This document shows, piece by piece, positions 1 through 8,384 of a DNA stretch of 64,000 bases. This DNA comes from Aldehydirespirator sp965220345 (GTDB taxonomy: Bacteria; Actinomycetota; Acidimicrobiia; Acidimicrobiales; Aldehydirespiratoraceae): NCBI GenBank assembly GCA_965220345.1, contig OZ244822.1, positions 682,001-746,000 on the forward strand. The letters run 5' to 3'. The position numbers and the translations under genes are program-made. Every line of letters begins with the position of its first letter. Within the stretch, counting starts at the first letter, position 1. The notes beneath the pieces were generated by a model. The model saw only the letters and a program-made list of their open reading frames with translations. It was not told the DNA's origin and did no database searches.

Positions 1-521
1 GCACTGTCAGCACCCTCAGCCATAAGCGAATCGGTGGGTGCTATTTCGATTATCGGTGATGCTGGTGCTGTCAACAGGTTTCCTGTCCGGTTGGTGTGCT
101 GATGGAGTCGGTCGCTTAGGGTGGGTTGACTTGTCATCATAGTAGTTCCTTGTTGCTGAGGAGATGATAAGCGCGGCACCGTATCGAAGGGGTGTGACAC
201 GCCCATGTGGGGTGAGGCTGGCTGACACTGACTGACACTGAGAAAGTATCAGTTGCTTGAGGTGACTGAGGCAGGTGAGTTGAGTAGCTCGTCCGAGCGT
301 TTACCAATGAGGGTTGGCGATTAGGCACCTAGCCACTGGCTCTCCCGCATCCATGCAGCGTCGGCGAAGTGGCTGTCGAGAGCGGGAGAAGTGACTGTCG
401 AGAGCGGGAATCAGGGGCTGATCCAGCACGATTAGGGCAGGCTCGTGATGACTGCTCTAGACTGCCGAGTCAAGGGGTCAACCAGACAGACCCAAACATC
501 CATGAACAGAAGAGGGAACCG
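1..521. other. Leading non-coding stretch with a 22-bp tandem repeat
   Basis: I see no convincing gene here; the short open frames on the minus strand show no recognisable domain or good ribosome binding site. The only structure I find is two adjacent 22-bp near-copies at 369-390 and 391-412, both containing ctgtcgagagcggga. They lie about 110 bp before the start of the GcvT-like gene and could be part of its promoter region, but nothing proves that. Confidence 0.4.
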
Positions 522-1679
522 ATGACCGACGCCCCGCCCGCAGCATCGCAAACATCGGACCGGCCGCGTCAAGCGTCTTGGCAGGATGAGTCTTGGCCCA
601 ATGTTGCTGCCGAGTGCCGTGCGGCGCGTGAGCAGGTGGCGTTGTTTGATCAGAGCGCATACGCCAAGTTCATTGTGGAAGGGCCTGACTCTCTAGCGGT
701 TCTTGACGAACTGAGCACCGCCCGCATTGATGTCCCTATGGGCAAGGTCGTCTACACGCCGTGGTGCAACGACCTCGGCGGCATCATCGCCGACCTGACC
801 GTCTCTCGTCCCGGCTTAGACCAGTTCCTAGTAGTAGACACGCCAGAATCACACGACCATGACCTCGACTGCCTCCAGCGAGCCAGCCAAGACTGCAACG
901 TGGTGCTTTCTGAAATCACTGAACACTGGGCCTGCCTCGGTTTGATGGGCCCCAAGTCCCGCTTTGTGCTGGCTTCGCTCACCGACGCTTCCCTTTCGAA
1001 TGCAACGTTCCCTTACAGCACTTCACAGCGCATCGAAATTGCCGGTTTTGGCGTGCTGGCTCTTCGTTTCGGCAATGTGGGTGAACTCGGCTGGGAGCTG
1101 TATCTGCCCAACGAGCACGCTGATGAACTCCGCGAAGCGCTGGTGGCCGCCGGGGAACCGCACGGCTTGACCCTTGCCAGCGCTCAAGCCATGGAGGTGC
1201 TGCGGCTGGAGTCGGGCTACGCCCGGTGGGGACTCGACATCACCGCTAATGACACGCCGATTGAAGCCGGTCTAGAGTCCGCGATCTGTTGGGATAAACC
1301 CAACCCTTGGCGAGGTCGAGCCGCGCTGGAACATCAAAACAGCAAACCCCGCAACAAAGTTCTGGTGCAGATTCGCCTAGATACCCCCAAGACTGAGTGC
1401 TGGCGCGATGACCGGATCCTGTGCGGCGGCGAGCCGGTGGGTGCGATCACCTCAGCTACTTGGAGTTATGCAGAAGAACGCTGTCTGGCAATGGGATATC
1501 TGAATCGCCCCGGCCCTGAAGGGGTCACCCAAGAGTGGCTTAGCGAAAGCAATTTTTCGGTTGCAGCCAGCGGCGGTCAAGACAGTCAATCTGCCAGTGA
1601 GAAGTTGCCGGTTACCGTGTCGATGCGTAGTTTCTATGATCCTGGCAATCAACGGGTTCATCTGACCGACGGCCCGTAA
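522..1679 (+). CDS. GcvT-like folate-binding aminomethyltransferase family protein
   Basis: A 385-residue protein of the glycine-cleavage T-protein/YgfZ fold family, which uses tetrahydrofolate to accept one-carbon units from aminomethyl or N-methyl substrates. The family is recognised from GELGWELYLP (about residues 187-196), the stretch RLESGYARWGLDITANDTP (about 230-248) and the following EAGLESAICWDK, the usual C-terminal core of T proteins and of sarcosine/dimethylglycine oxidases. The ATG at 522 is chosen because AGAGGGA lies just upstream; the open frame extends further without a comparable site. No other glycine-cleavage genes are adjacent, so a demethylase role tied to the following ferredoxin is as plausible as glycine cleavage. 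The substrate cannot be told from sequence. Confidence 0.75.
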   Translation: MTDAPPAASQTSDRPRQASWQDESWPNVAAECRAAREQVALFDQSAYAKFIVEGPDSLAVLDELSTARIDVPMGKVVYTPWCNDLGGIIADLTVSRPGLDQFLVVDTPESHDHDLDCLQRASQDCNVVLSEITEHWACLGLMGPKSRFVLASLTDASLSNATFPYSTSQRIEIAGFGVLALRFGNVGELGWELYLPNEHADELREALVAAGEPHGLTLASAQAMEVLRLESGYARWGLDITANDTPIEAGLESAICWDKPNPWRGRAALEHQNSKPRNKVLVQIRLDTPKTECWRDDRILCGGEPVGAITSATWSYAEERCLAMGYLNRPGPEGVTQEWLSESNFSVAASGGQDSQSASEKLPVTVSMRSFYDPGNQRVHLTDGP

Positions 1680-1760
1680 CATCTGTCGGAACCCTTCAAT
1701 ACCGCCAGAAACCCTGCACCACTCCCAGCAACCAGCAGCAAGTCCGCTCTAGGAGACACA

Positions 1761-1958
1761 ATGCGAGTTCGCGTTGATCAAGAAGCTTGTCAAGGCCACA
1801 ACCGCTGCTACATGCTGGCACCAGAACTGTTCGACGTTGACGACGCAGGCACAGCCCATGAGATCGGTAACGGTGAAGTCCCCGAAGGCCTAGAAGAAAA
1901 AGCCCGGCTGGCGTATGACAACTGCCCCGAATACGCAGTGGAACTCATAGAAGACTGA
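1761..1958 (+). CDS. P450-type 3Fe-4S ferredoxin
   Basis: A 65-residue single-cluster ferredoxin. The cluster motif is C10-x2-H13-x2-C16 with the last ligand C55 followed by Pro, the pattern of actinobacterial [3Fe-4S] ferredoxins that feed cytochromes P450; His13 sits where the fourth cysteine of a 4Fe-4S cluster would be. A GGAGAC sequence precedes the ATG. It lies 81 bp behind the GcvT-like gene on the same strand, so co-transcription is likely. The only P450 in the window is 45 kb away, so the natural partner is unknown; electron transfer to an oxidative N-demethylation is possible but inferred. Confidence 0.85.
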   Translation: MRVRVDQEACQGHNRCYMLAPELFDVDDAGTAHEIGNGEVPEGLEEKARLAYDNCPEYAVELIED

Positions 1959-2146
1959 CCCAGCTAGCCGAACTCGCTGACCCTGTTAGCCGGACTTGTT
2001 GACACTCAAACCGCAGTGCTGGAATCTGGCAGCTCGCCGAACTAGCCCGAAGCGCCAAGCCCGGTTATTGTCCGCATCAAGGCTGCACACCAAGCGCTAA
2101 GCACGGACAACGCAGTCCTGGCAATCAGCACTGGAGGGAACTCAGC

Positions 2147-4195
2147 GTGTCGTCGCAATCCATCAGAAATGTCGTCTTGGTCGGACACAACGGCAACGGC
2201 AAGACCACCCTGGCCGAGGCGATGCTCTACCGGGCTGGTGTTCTCGGCCGGATGGGCAATGTCGCCGACGGCACCGCCCACTGCGATTTCGAACCAGAAG
2301 AAAAATCCCGTCATCAAAGCTTGAGCGTGTCGCTGGCATCATTCGACTGGCGAGATCACCGGTTCAACATCATCGACACACCTGGCTCCACCGACTTCGT
2401 GTCTGACGCTGTCAACGGCATGCACGCAGCCGATCTTGCTGTGTTCGTAGTGGACGCAGTGTCGGGTGTGCAGGCACAAGATCAAGTGATGTGGCGACAC
2501 GCCAACCGTTTGGGTCTGCCTTGCCTGGTGTTCGTCAACGGACTTGACCGTGAACGCTCCTCCTTTGACCGCACTCTTGATGATCTGCAGAACCATTTCG
2601 GCTCGACGGTCGGGGCGGTGGCGCTGCCACTAGGTGCCGAAACCGAATTCCACGGTGTTGCTGACCTGCTCGGCGATAGTGCTATCGACTACAGCAGCGG
2701 CCAGTCTGCGGCTGCGGCCATCCCCGACGATGTGGCTTCAGCAGCTACAGAAGGTCACACACAACTCGTGGAAGGTGTCGTAGAAGCCGACGACGACCTG
2801 CTGGAGCAATATCTTGAAGGAGTTGAGCCGACCCTAGAGCAGCTTCAGGATCTGCTCGGAGCCGCAATCGCGCAGCGCAGCGTTTTTCCGGTGTTGTGCG
2901 GATCGGCTGCCAAACCCATTGGGGTGGATCATCTACTCGACTTCATCAGCCATTACGGCCCTGCGCCAGATGCTGCTGGCCCGGTTGAGGCAGTGCAAGG
3001 TGGCGAGCCGCTAGAGCTAGCGGTGGATGCTTCGGGCACTCCAGTAGCGATGGTTTTCAAGACCCGTATCGACGATTTTCTTGGGCAGATTTCGTTCATC
3101 AAAGTGCTGTCAGGCACGGTCCGCTCTAACGACACGCTCGTCAACAGTCGTACTGGCGAAAAGGAGCGGCTCCATAATTTAATGTCGTTCACGGGGCCAG
3201 ATCATCAGAGTCTTGACCATGTAACCGCTGGCGACATTGCGGCGGCAACCAAACTCGGCGACGTTCGCACCAGCGACACTCTGTCATCTGACGGTGCTTT
3301 AGCTGTACCGATCACACCGGCACCAGTGCCGGTCTACGGGGTAGCGATCCACGCTTCAGCACCCGCACAAGAAGACAAGTTGGCTTCGGCGCTGCGCCGA
3401 TTCGCAACCGAGGATCCCAGCCTGGTGGTTCGCCAGGATGCCACCACCCGTCAGACTGTGCTGTCGGGTGCTGGTGAAGCGCACATTCGAGTGGTGCGGT
3501 CACGTTTAGAGCGCATGGGTATCGACTTTGAAGTTGAAGACATGCGTGTGGCTTATCTTGAGACGCTGGCACGCCCAGCCGATGTGGAAGCTAAACACAA
3601 AAAACAAAGCGGCGGGCATGGGCAGTTCGCTGTGGCTATGGTGCGTTTTGAACCGCTGCCGCGTGGCGCTGGATACGAGTTCGATACTGAGGTCACTGGT
3701 GGTGCTATTCCTCGCAACCTGATCCCTGCGGTGGGGGCAGGCATTGAGGAAGCCATGTCACACGGCGGAAAGCACGGGTTCCCGATGGTGGATATGCGGG
3801 CGGTTTGCTACGACGGCAAGCATCATGCGGTGGACTCCTCAGAGATGAGCTTCAAGATCGCCGGTTCGTTGGCGCTTAAGCAGGCGGTAGAGCAGGCGGG
3901 TTGTGCAGTGCTTGAGCCGATCAGCGAGATCAGCGTTGAGGTGCCTGATAGTTATCAGGGTGATGTGCTCGGTGATCTGAACTCTCGTCGCGGGCAGGTG
4001 TTCGGCACTGAGCCAGGCTCGACTGCTGGCACCAGCGTGATCCGTGCCCATGTGCCGACTTCGGAGATCCTTAGCTATGTGATTGATCTGCGTTCCATGA
4101 CCGGCGGAACCGGCACGTTCAGCGCACAGCATCATGACTATCAGCCTCTACCTCACGCGATGATGTCGAAGGTGGTGGCCAGCGCCACCGAGTAA
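2147..4195 (+). CDS. Elongation factor G-like GTPase (EF-G2 type)
   Basis: A 682-residue translational GTPase with the EF-G domain order. It has the P-loop GHNGNGKTT (13-21), DTPGS switch II (about 75-79), an EF-Tu-like beta-barrel, and C-terminal domains with KKQSGGHGQFA and RGQVFGTEPGS. The divergent P-loop and the lack of a rpsL/rpsG/tuf neighbourhood point to the second, EF-G2-like class common in actinobacteria rather than the essential fusA. The GTG start has GGAGGG seven bases upstream. Unusually, the guanine-recognition motif, normally NKxD, reads N131-G-L-D134. The role of EF-G2 proteins is poorly defined; ribosome rescue or stress translation are suggestions from the family. Confidence 0.85.
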   Translation: MSSQSIRNVVLVGHNGNGKTTLAEAMLYRAGVLGRMGNVADGTAHCDFEPEEKSRHQSLSVSLASFDWRDHRFNIIDTPGSTDFVSDAVNGMHAADLAVFVVDAVSGVQAQDQVMWRHANRLGLPCLVFVNGLDRERSSFDRTLDDLQNHFGSTVGAVALPLGAETEFHGVADLLGDSAIDYSSGQSAAAAIPDDVASAATEGHTQLVEGVVEADDDLLEQYLEGVEPTLEQLQDLLGAAIAQRSVFPVLCGSAAKPIGVDHLLDFISHYGPAPDAAGPVEAVQGGEPLELAVDASGTPVAMVFKTRIDDFLGQISFIKVLSGTVRSNDTLVNSRTGEKERLHNLMSFTGPDHQSLDHVTAGDIAAATKLGDVRTSDTLSSDGALAVPITPAPVPVYGVAIHASAPAQEDKLASALRRFATEDPSLVVRQDATTRQTVLSGAGEAHIRVVRSRLERMGIDFEVEDMRVAYLETLARPADVEAKHKKQSGGHGQFAVAMVRFEPLPRGAGYEFDTEVTGGAIPRNLIPAVGAGIEEAMSHGGKHGFPMVDMRAVCYDGKHHAVDSSEMSFKIAGSLALKQAVEQAGCAVLEPISEISVEVPDSYQGDVLGDLNSRRGQVFGTEPGSTAGTSVIRAHVPTSEILSYVIDLRSMTGGTGTFSAQHHDYQPLPHAMMSKVVASATE

Positions 4196-4309
4196 TCAGC
4201 GTCGCCGACTCCGGCACCGCCAGCCACCGCAACCTGCCAACGGCGATCTGCGAGTAGGCAGCGCCGTTGTTGCTTCAACTACGAGAGGCGCTGAGGCTGC
4301 GTCAGAGGG

Positions 4310-4387
4310 TGGCGCGCTCGGAGGGACTCGAACCCCCAACCTTCTGATCCGTAGTCAGATGCTCTATCCAAATTGAGCTACGAGCGC
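4310..4387 (-). tRNA. tRNA-Arg (anticodon ACG)
   Basis: The reverse strand folds as a cloverleaf: acceptor GCGCTCG (4381-4387) pairs with 4314-4320, the anticodon loop reads CTACGGA with ACG at positions 34-36, and the T-arm carries GGTTCGAGTCC. The CCA end is encoded (4310-4312). ACG is normally deaminated to ICG by TadA, and a tadA gene is present at 55.5 kb. Confidence 0.95.
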
Positions 4388-4519
4388 TGGGTGGACTGCC
4401 ATCATAGACCTTTATCCAGCGACTGGGTTTGTTGCGCTGTTGCGTTGCTGGCGCTTGACCGTTTCGCAGGCCGCTGGAGAGCATCCTTGTAGTGCCTGAT
4501 TCGTGATTGTTCTAGAGCA

Positions 4520-4993
4520 ATGTCACAGGGGCTCTCTACTGTTGTGCTCATGGAGCAAGAAGTCGCAAAGACCACAAGTGCGGAAGCCTTTAACGCAGAC
4601 GAAACGCCCATCAACAAAAGCGCTTCAATGTGCAAACACCAGGTTGGAGACATCGCCGGTTTGATCGCTCGTGCTCCGTGGCGTGAAGCAGTGACATATC
4701 GAGACTCTTGGCCGCACGAATACGTTGTCGTCAAAAAGGACGGGCAAGAGGCGCTGCTAGCAGCGTTTTGTGCTCGTATCGCGGCGGGCGAAGGAGTGGA
4801 ATGCCGCTTCTTCAATCAGACACGCAGCTACTTGTTCGTGGGTGAGCACAAGTATTGGACGATGACCGACTGCGCCGATATCAACCTTAAGGCTGACGAC
4901 TATGTGCTCAACCGTGCCTTGCTCTACCGAGACCTTCGCGATTTCGTGATTGAGCACGATTCCGAGAGTGGAACCGTGCTGTATCCCGACTAG
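4520..4993 (+). CDS. Conserved-looking hypothetical protein
   Basis: A protein of up to 157 residues of unknown function. The ATG at 4550 (MEQEV...) is an alternative start; neither has a strong ribosome binding site. The C-terminal 115 residues are compact, rich in aromatic and charged residues (HEYVVVKKDG, ECRFFNQ, EHKYWTMTD), without signal peptide or membrane segment, and look like a small soluble alpha/beta domain. It stands alone between two tRNA genes on the opposite strand, a typical place for an inserted gene. A perfect inverted repeat follows the stop codon. I do not recognise the family with confidence. Confidence 0.6.
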   Translation: MSQGLSTVVLMEQEVAKTTSAEAFNADETPINKSASMCKHQVGDIAGLIARAPWREAVTYRDSWPHEYVVVKKDGQEALLAAFCARIAAGEGVECRFFNQTRSYLFVGEHKYWTMTDCADINLKADDYVLNRALLYRDLRDFVIEHDSESGTVLYPD

Positions 4994-4995
4994 AG

Positions 4996-5012
4996 GTACA
5001 TAACTTATGTAC
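4996..5012 (+). terminator. Perfect 8-bp inverted repeat after the stop codon
   Basis: GTACATAA, a single C, then TTATGTAC form a perfect palindrome two bases after the upstream stop codon, followed by tttaag. The loop is too short for a good intrinsic terminator hairpin and the T-run is short, so a protein-binding palindrome is equally possible. Confidence 0.3.
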
Positions 5013-5160
5013 TTTAAGAAATGCATAGTACAAAAGCGCGAAATTATGCATAACGAACATATCAGCTAGCAAGCAGCAAGCTCTCAGCACTGGCTGACGT
5101 AAACATGACAGACATGTGCCGGGCGCGAAATCAGCGCCTCGCGGTGGCGTTAACACAGCG

Positions 5161-5249
5161 CGGAGACGGTGGGATTCGAACCCACGAACGGCTTGCACCG
5201 TTACTTCCTTAGCAGGGAAGCGCCTTCAACCTGACTCGGCCACGTCTCC
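5161..5249 (-). tRNA. tRNA-Ser (anticodon GCT)
   Basis: An 89-nt class II tRNA on the reverse strand. Acceptor GGAGACG (5243-5249) pairs with 5162-5168, the anticodon loop CTGCTAA gives GCT, there is a long variable arm, and the T-loop is TTCGAATC. No CCA is encoded. It reads AGC/AGT codons. Confidence 0.95.
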
Positions 5250-5287
5250 AGAAACCCTGAGCGTATCCGACTGCAAGGCGCAGCGGA

Positions 5288-6613
5288 CTATGAGCAGTCC
5301 ACACAGGTCACGTCATCAACCTCTTCTCCTTCAAGGAACCGTGTTATCCAGTCAAGGAAGCTGTTGCCTTCCACCTCAAGGTCATAAAACGACGGCCGCG
5401 GCAGTATCCCGTGGGCTCGTCCCGGCGCAGTGAAGCTTGATTGCGTAACTCCAGCTTCTTCGATGCGTTCCTCGTTGAGCGCCATCAGCTCATCAAGTCG
5501 GCTGGCATCGAAACCGGCGAGACTTGCGAAAAACACCTGCGTGTTGTCAAAAGCGTTGTCGTAACGACTGAAACGGATCCTGGGAGCGTGCTGTCCTGCC
5601 TGTATGAACAATTCAGGCAAGCCCCATTCGGGCGGTTGTATGCCTTCGTTGACCGGCCAGTCAGGTACCACACTGAAAGCACCCCACAGAGCCCCGATAG
5701 CGGAGTTGACCGCTGGCACGCTCGGATACGCGCCTGAAGCATCAGCAACAACCGCTATTTCGGCTTCTGGGAAGAGGTCGGCGGCCAGTCCTGCATACAA
5801 CGGCGCTGCGGCCGAGCCTGCGCTGGTGCCCGCCACAATCACTTCACTGGCATCGCCGAAACGATCTGCGGCGGTCTGCAAAGCGGTGCTGGCATTGATG
5901 AAGCCGTTGTGACGAACCGTCAAGTCGCTGCTGTAGGCCTGGGTGTTGTTGCCTACATGCACATCACCAGTGCAGTAGAGCGCCACAACGAACGAATGAT
6001 CTGCCAGCGGATTGAGTGGATTGCCGAAATCGAAGATGCCAGACCAGAACTGCGGATTGTCGAAGGGATCAGACTCATCTGCGTTCGGGTCAAAGTTGCC
6101 GTTGGCGAACGAGCAGCTTGCCGCGCTGAAGCAGGCTCCGCCACCCTGCAAGTAGAACACAAGCTTGTCGGGGTCGCCTTCACGCACCCAGTAGAAATAG
6201 TCGCTGCCGTCAGCACAGGCGCAGTCTTCGGTGCCGTTAACCCGCTGCCATTGCGGTTCCGCGACCGTCTCTGGGGTGGTCGTAGTGGTCGGCGGTGTCT
6301 CTGTCGTAGTGATCGTCGTAGTAGTTGGTGTCTCTGTCGTGGTAGTGGTCGGTGGTGTCGTTGTGGTCTGGGGCGTGCTGGTGGTGGCTGGCAGCATCGT
6401 CTTGACGGGTGTCGGGGGCTCGTCGAGTGCGGCAGTGGTCGTACTGACCGCGCTGCTGGTTGTTGCGGGGGCGCTGCTGATGGGCGGCAAAGTCGTCTCG
6501 ACTGGTGCTGAGGAGTCCTCCTCGGAGCCGTTGTCGCTTGAACTGCAAGCCGCGGCCAGAACAGCCATTACGACAACTGTTGCTGCCGCCTTTGACCAAT
6601 TGCTTCGAATCAT
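5288..6613 (-). CDS. Pectinacetylesterase/Notum-family lipoprotein
   Basis: A 441-residue predicted lipoprotein: a signal sequence ending in the lipobox LAAAC (Cys23), then about 85 residues of Thr/Pro/Glu-rich linker, then an alpha/beta-hydrolase domain of the pectinacetylesterase family, which removes acetyl or acyl esters from carbohydrates. Visible marks are the oxyanion segment YLQGGGACF, the nucleophile elbow GTSAGSA (Ser about residue 262) and a likely catalytic His in GRAHGIL (about 399). Paired cysteines suggest disulfides. The ATG at 6613 is chosen because AGGGAG precedes it and the signal peptide starts there. It is the last gene of the repeated secreted-protein module; a decayed 5' copy lies at 8.4-8.66 kb. 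The true ester substrate is unknown. Confidence 0.8.
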   Translation of the reverse strand: MIRSNWSKAAATVVVMAVLAAACSSSDNGSEEDSSAPVETTLPPISSAPATTSSAVSTTTAALDEPPTPVKTMLPATTSTPQTTTTPPTTTTTETPTTTTITTTETPPTTTTTPETVAEPQWQRVNGTEDCACADGSDYFYWVREGDPDKLVFYLQGGGACFSAASCSFANGNFDPNADESDPFDNPQFWSGIFDFGNPLNPLADHSFVVALYCTGDVHVGNNTQAYSSDLTVRHNGFINASTALQTAADRFGDASEVIVAGTSAGSAAAPLYAGLAADLFPEAEIAVVADASGAYPSVPAVNSAIGALWGAFSVVPDWPVNEGIQPPEWGLPELFIQAGQHAPRIRFSRYDNAFDNTQVFFASLAGFDASRLDELMALNEERIEEAGVTQSSFTAPGRAHGILPRPSFYDLEVEGNSFLDWITRFLEGEEVDDVTCVDCS

Positions 6614-6860
6614 CGTGGACTCCCTGCTGCGTTTTCTAGGCGGCTTCGGTGTGACAGTTCGCCTTAATATCAAGCCTACTGATTACTTTTGTCTGCTGTG
6701 CCGACTAGAGACCGTTTGGGGTCTCGTATTCGCTCATGGTATGGCAACCAGTCGGATAAGGTTTGATACTACTCGCATATTGCTTCAATCAGATGGTGCT
6801 TATCATCATAGTACCGTGACAGTGCTGATTAGGGACAGGTCGCGGATGGTTGCCGCAGTC

Positions 6861-7931
6861 TTAAGTTCCTGTAGGGAGCACGCTATACTGAAGATAGCGA
6901 TTGGGATACTGAAAACTGCGATTGGGAACAGTAGAGTACCCTGCTGCTGCGCGTAGCACGCCATCCGCTGAGCAGCCCACCTCTTGCAACTCTAGGGTTA
7001 AAGGAAACGAGTCAGCAGGATGATCAACTCCTAAAACAGTTACTATATCACCGGTTGTTACCGGTCCAGTCCCGCTAAGCCACAAAAGATAGTTATTCCA
7101 TAGAGAATTATTATCAGCCTTGAAACGGAGAATCGGGCGAGGTAGTTCAAGAACCAGACGATCAAAATCTGGATACAACTCCCCTGAAGAAGTTAGAGGG
7201 ACTCCATATACGCAAGGCGGTTCAATATCCAAAATAACTTCCATACCTACAGAGTCTATTTCCGTCTCGAATTTCCAGGATAAACTTGCGATCAGTTGAC
7301 TCCTTGTAATATCTAAAGCCGGTCTCTCACTGTACGAGTTAGATGACTGCATGGACATAACATAGAAGGCGGTGTCGGCAAAACATCCGAATTTCTGATC
7401 ATCACCATTCACAGACGGATAAAAATCGAAGAACTCGGTTTCGTCATTTGAATACGACGACCAGTCTTGGTGTGAGTCTCCACTACCAACAACCACCACT
7501 TCATCACCGCTAGACATCGGCCCATACTCACCCGCCCACAACTCGCCAGTAGCAATATCTAGACGAACCAAATGCGCCGGAAACCACATGAAACTTCGCA
7601 GCGCCACATCCTTGGCGATCGAGTATCCGTCTTGGTGCGAGTCATCAAGTATATGTGACACATCTAAATATACACAAGACTCATCAATCACTAATGTGCC
7701 CGACCACACAGCATTGGGAAAACTGTTACTCAGATCCCATTTTCCCCATCCGTAGGTACCCCAAGGAAGCGAAACTGGCAGACCATCTTTATCCAACGGT
7801 CTAGAAGCCTCAACCTGTTGATTAGCTAGCGAACCACTTTCAGATTCCGACGTGCATCCAGCTGCAGCCAGACTTAACAGAATCGTCACCGCCACAAAAA
7901 AATTCAGTGAGATCTGCTGAAAGATTCCCAT
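6861..7931 (-). CDS. Module lipoprotein L1 (two-repeat family)
   Basis: A 356-residue lipoprotein with lipobox LAAAGC (Cys26) and a short acidic/Ser-rich spacer. The rest holds two related segments. Each has a beta-strand with C-x-Y (CVYLDVS; CVYGVPL), then a hydrophobic strand with PRP or FP, then GPMSSGDEV or GPVTTGDIV. The arrangement suggests a duplicated small beta domain. Close paralogues lie at 12461-13597 (L3) and, more diverged, at 8842-9756 (L2). It starts 34 bp after the collapsed protease copy, so it was probably co-transcribed with a protease. Function unknown; a cell-surface partner or inhibitor of the protease is a guess from gene pairing. Confidence 0.75.
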   Translation of the reverse strand: MGIFQQISLNFFVAVTILLSLAAAGCTSESESGSLANQQVEASRPLDKDGLPVSLPWGTYGWGKWDLSNSFPNAVWSGTLVIDESCVYLDVSHILDDSHQDGYSIAKDVALRSFMWFPAHLVRLDIATGELWAGEYGPMSSGDEVVVVGSGDSHQDWSSYSNDETEFFDFYPSVNGDDQKFGCFADTAFYVMSMQSSNSYSERPALDITRSQLIASLSWKFETEIDSVGMEVILDIEPPCVYGVPLTSSGELYPDFDRLVLELPRPILRFKADNNSLWNNYLLWLSGTGPVTTGDIVTVLGVDHPADSFPLTLELQEVGCSADGVLRAAAGYSTVPNRSFQYPNRYLQYSVLPTGT

Positions 7932-7965
7932 AGCCTAAAACTATTGAACTCTGTAGAATACTAGA

Positions 7966-8169
7966 TTAGCGGATCGTCGCATCGCTGTGCATCGCACCGA
8001 TGTTCACAACTGCGGTCTCAGCGGGCTGTGTCGAGGGGACTTGCGAGGTGGTCTCGTCACCATGCGCAACGCTTGATGCCAGCGCCATCGCAGCAAGCAT
8101 CACAGCAACCGTTAGCTTCGACAATCTCCCCTTAGACTGTTGTGACGATGTGTTCGTAGTATTGAACAT
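7966..8169 (-). pseudogene. Internally deleted remnant of module protease (P1)
   Basis: A 67-residue open frame. The first about 50 residues match the signal peptide and start of the proteases at 9792 and 13629 (MFNTTNTSSQQ, the core ALASSVAHGDET), and the last residues and stop codon (ATIR, stop) match the C-terminus of P3 (MTIR, stop). About 420 codons, including the whole catalytic domain, are missing. The start and ribosome binding region are intact, so a small secreted peptide could still be made, but protease function is gone. Confidence 0.8.
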
Positions 8170-8206
8170 GGCCGAATTTACCTCCCTAGCAGTGCCACCA
8201 GACACG

Positions 8207-8228
8207 GCAACCACCGGTGGAGTCCGCC
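8207..8228. mobile_element. Solo IS30-type terminal repeat
   Basis: These 22 bases are identical to the end of the IS30-type element at 12409-12430 (core accaccggtggagtccgcc) and to the reverse complement of the element end at 63683. In the sister modules this place holds a 12-base native sequence. No transposase is attached, so this is either a scar of an excised or deleted element or captured terminal sequence. Confidence 0.8.
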
Positions 8229-8298
8229 ATGTTTACCCCCACATAAACAACAAAACACCGAACAAACGTCCCAAATCGTGGAACAAACGTCCCAAATC
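8229..8298 (-). promoter_or_regulatory. Operator-like repeats upstream of P1 remnant
   Basis: Two copies of a 19-bp element ggaacaaacgtcccaaatc (8259-8277 with first base c, and 8280-8298) spaced 21 bp start to start, two helical turns, plus an inverted repeat of the type GTTTA...TAAAC at 8231-8247. The same arrangement precedes P2 and P3. On the coding strand the element contains GGGAC-N4-GTTCC, an imperfect dyad suited to a dimeric regulator. Confidence 0.6.
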
Positions 8299-8384
8299 TC
8301 TGGCACACATACCCCAGAACCACCATGCACAACCCGTGGAGACTGGGAGCGCCAGATAATTTGCGTATCTGCTGGTGGGGTTTA

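Noticed and set aside
16..328. Two minus-strand open frames at the left edge
   Set aside because: Low complexity, no domain, no ribosome binding site; probably chance.
2147..4195. Primary fusA
   Set aside because: Divergent P-loop and NGLD motif, and no rpsL-rpsG-tuf context; better called EF-G2-like.
6231..6956. Long plus-strand open frame rich in Val/Gly over the esterase lipoprotein gene
   Set aside because: It is the antisense shadow of the Thr/Pro linker codons; no start signal or domain, and the minus-strand gene has a clear lipoprotein signal and catalytic motifs.
8259..8298. CRISPR-like interpretation of the twin 19-bp repeats
   Set aside because: Only two copies with a 2-bp gap at each site and no spacers; they are promoter-associated sites repeated by gene duplication.
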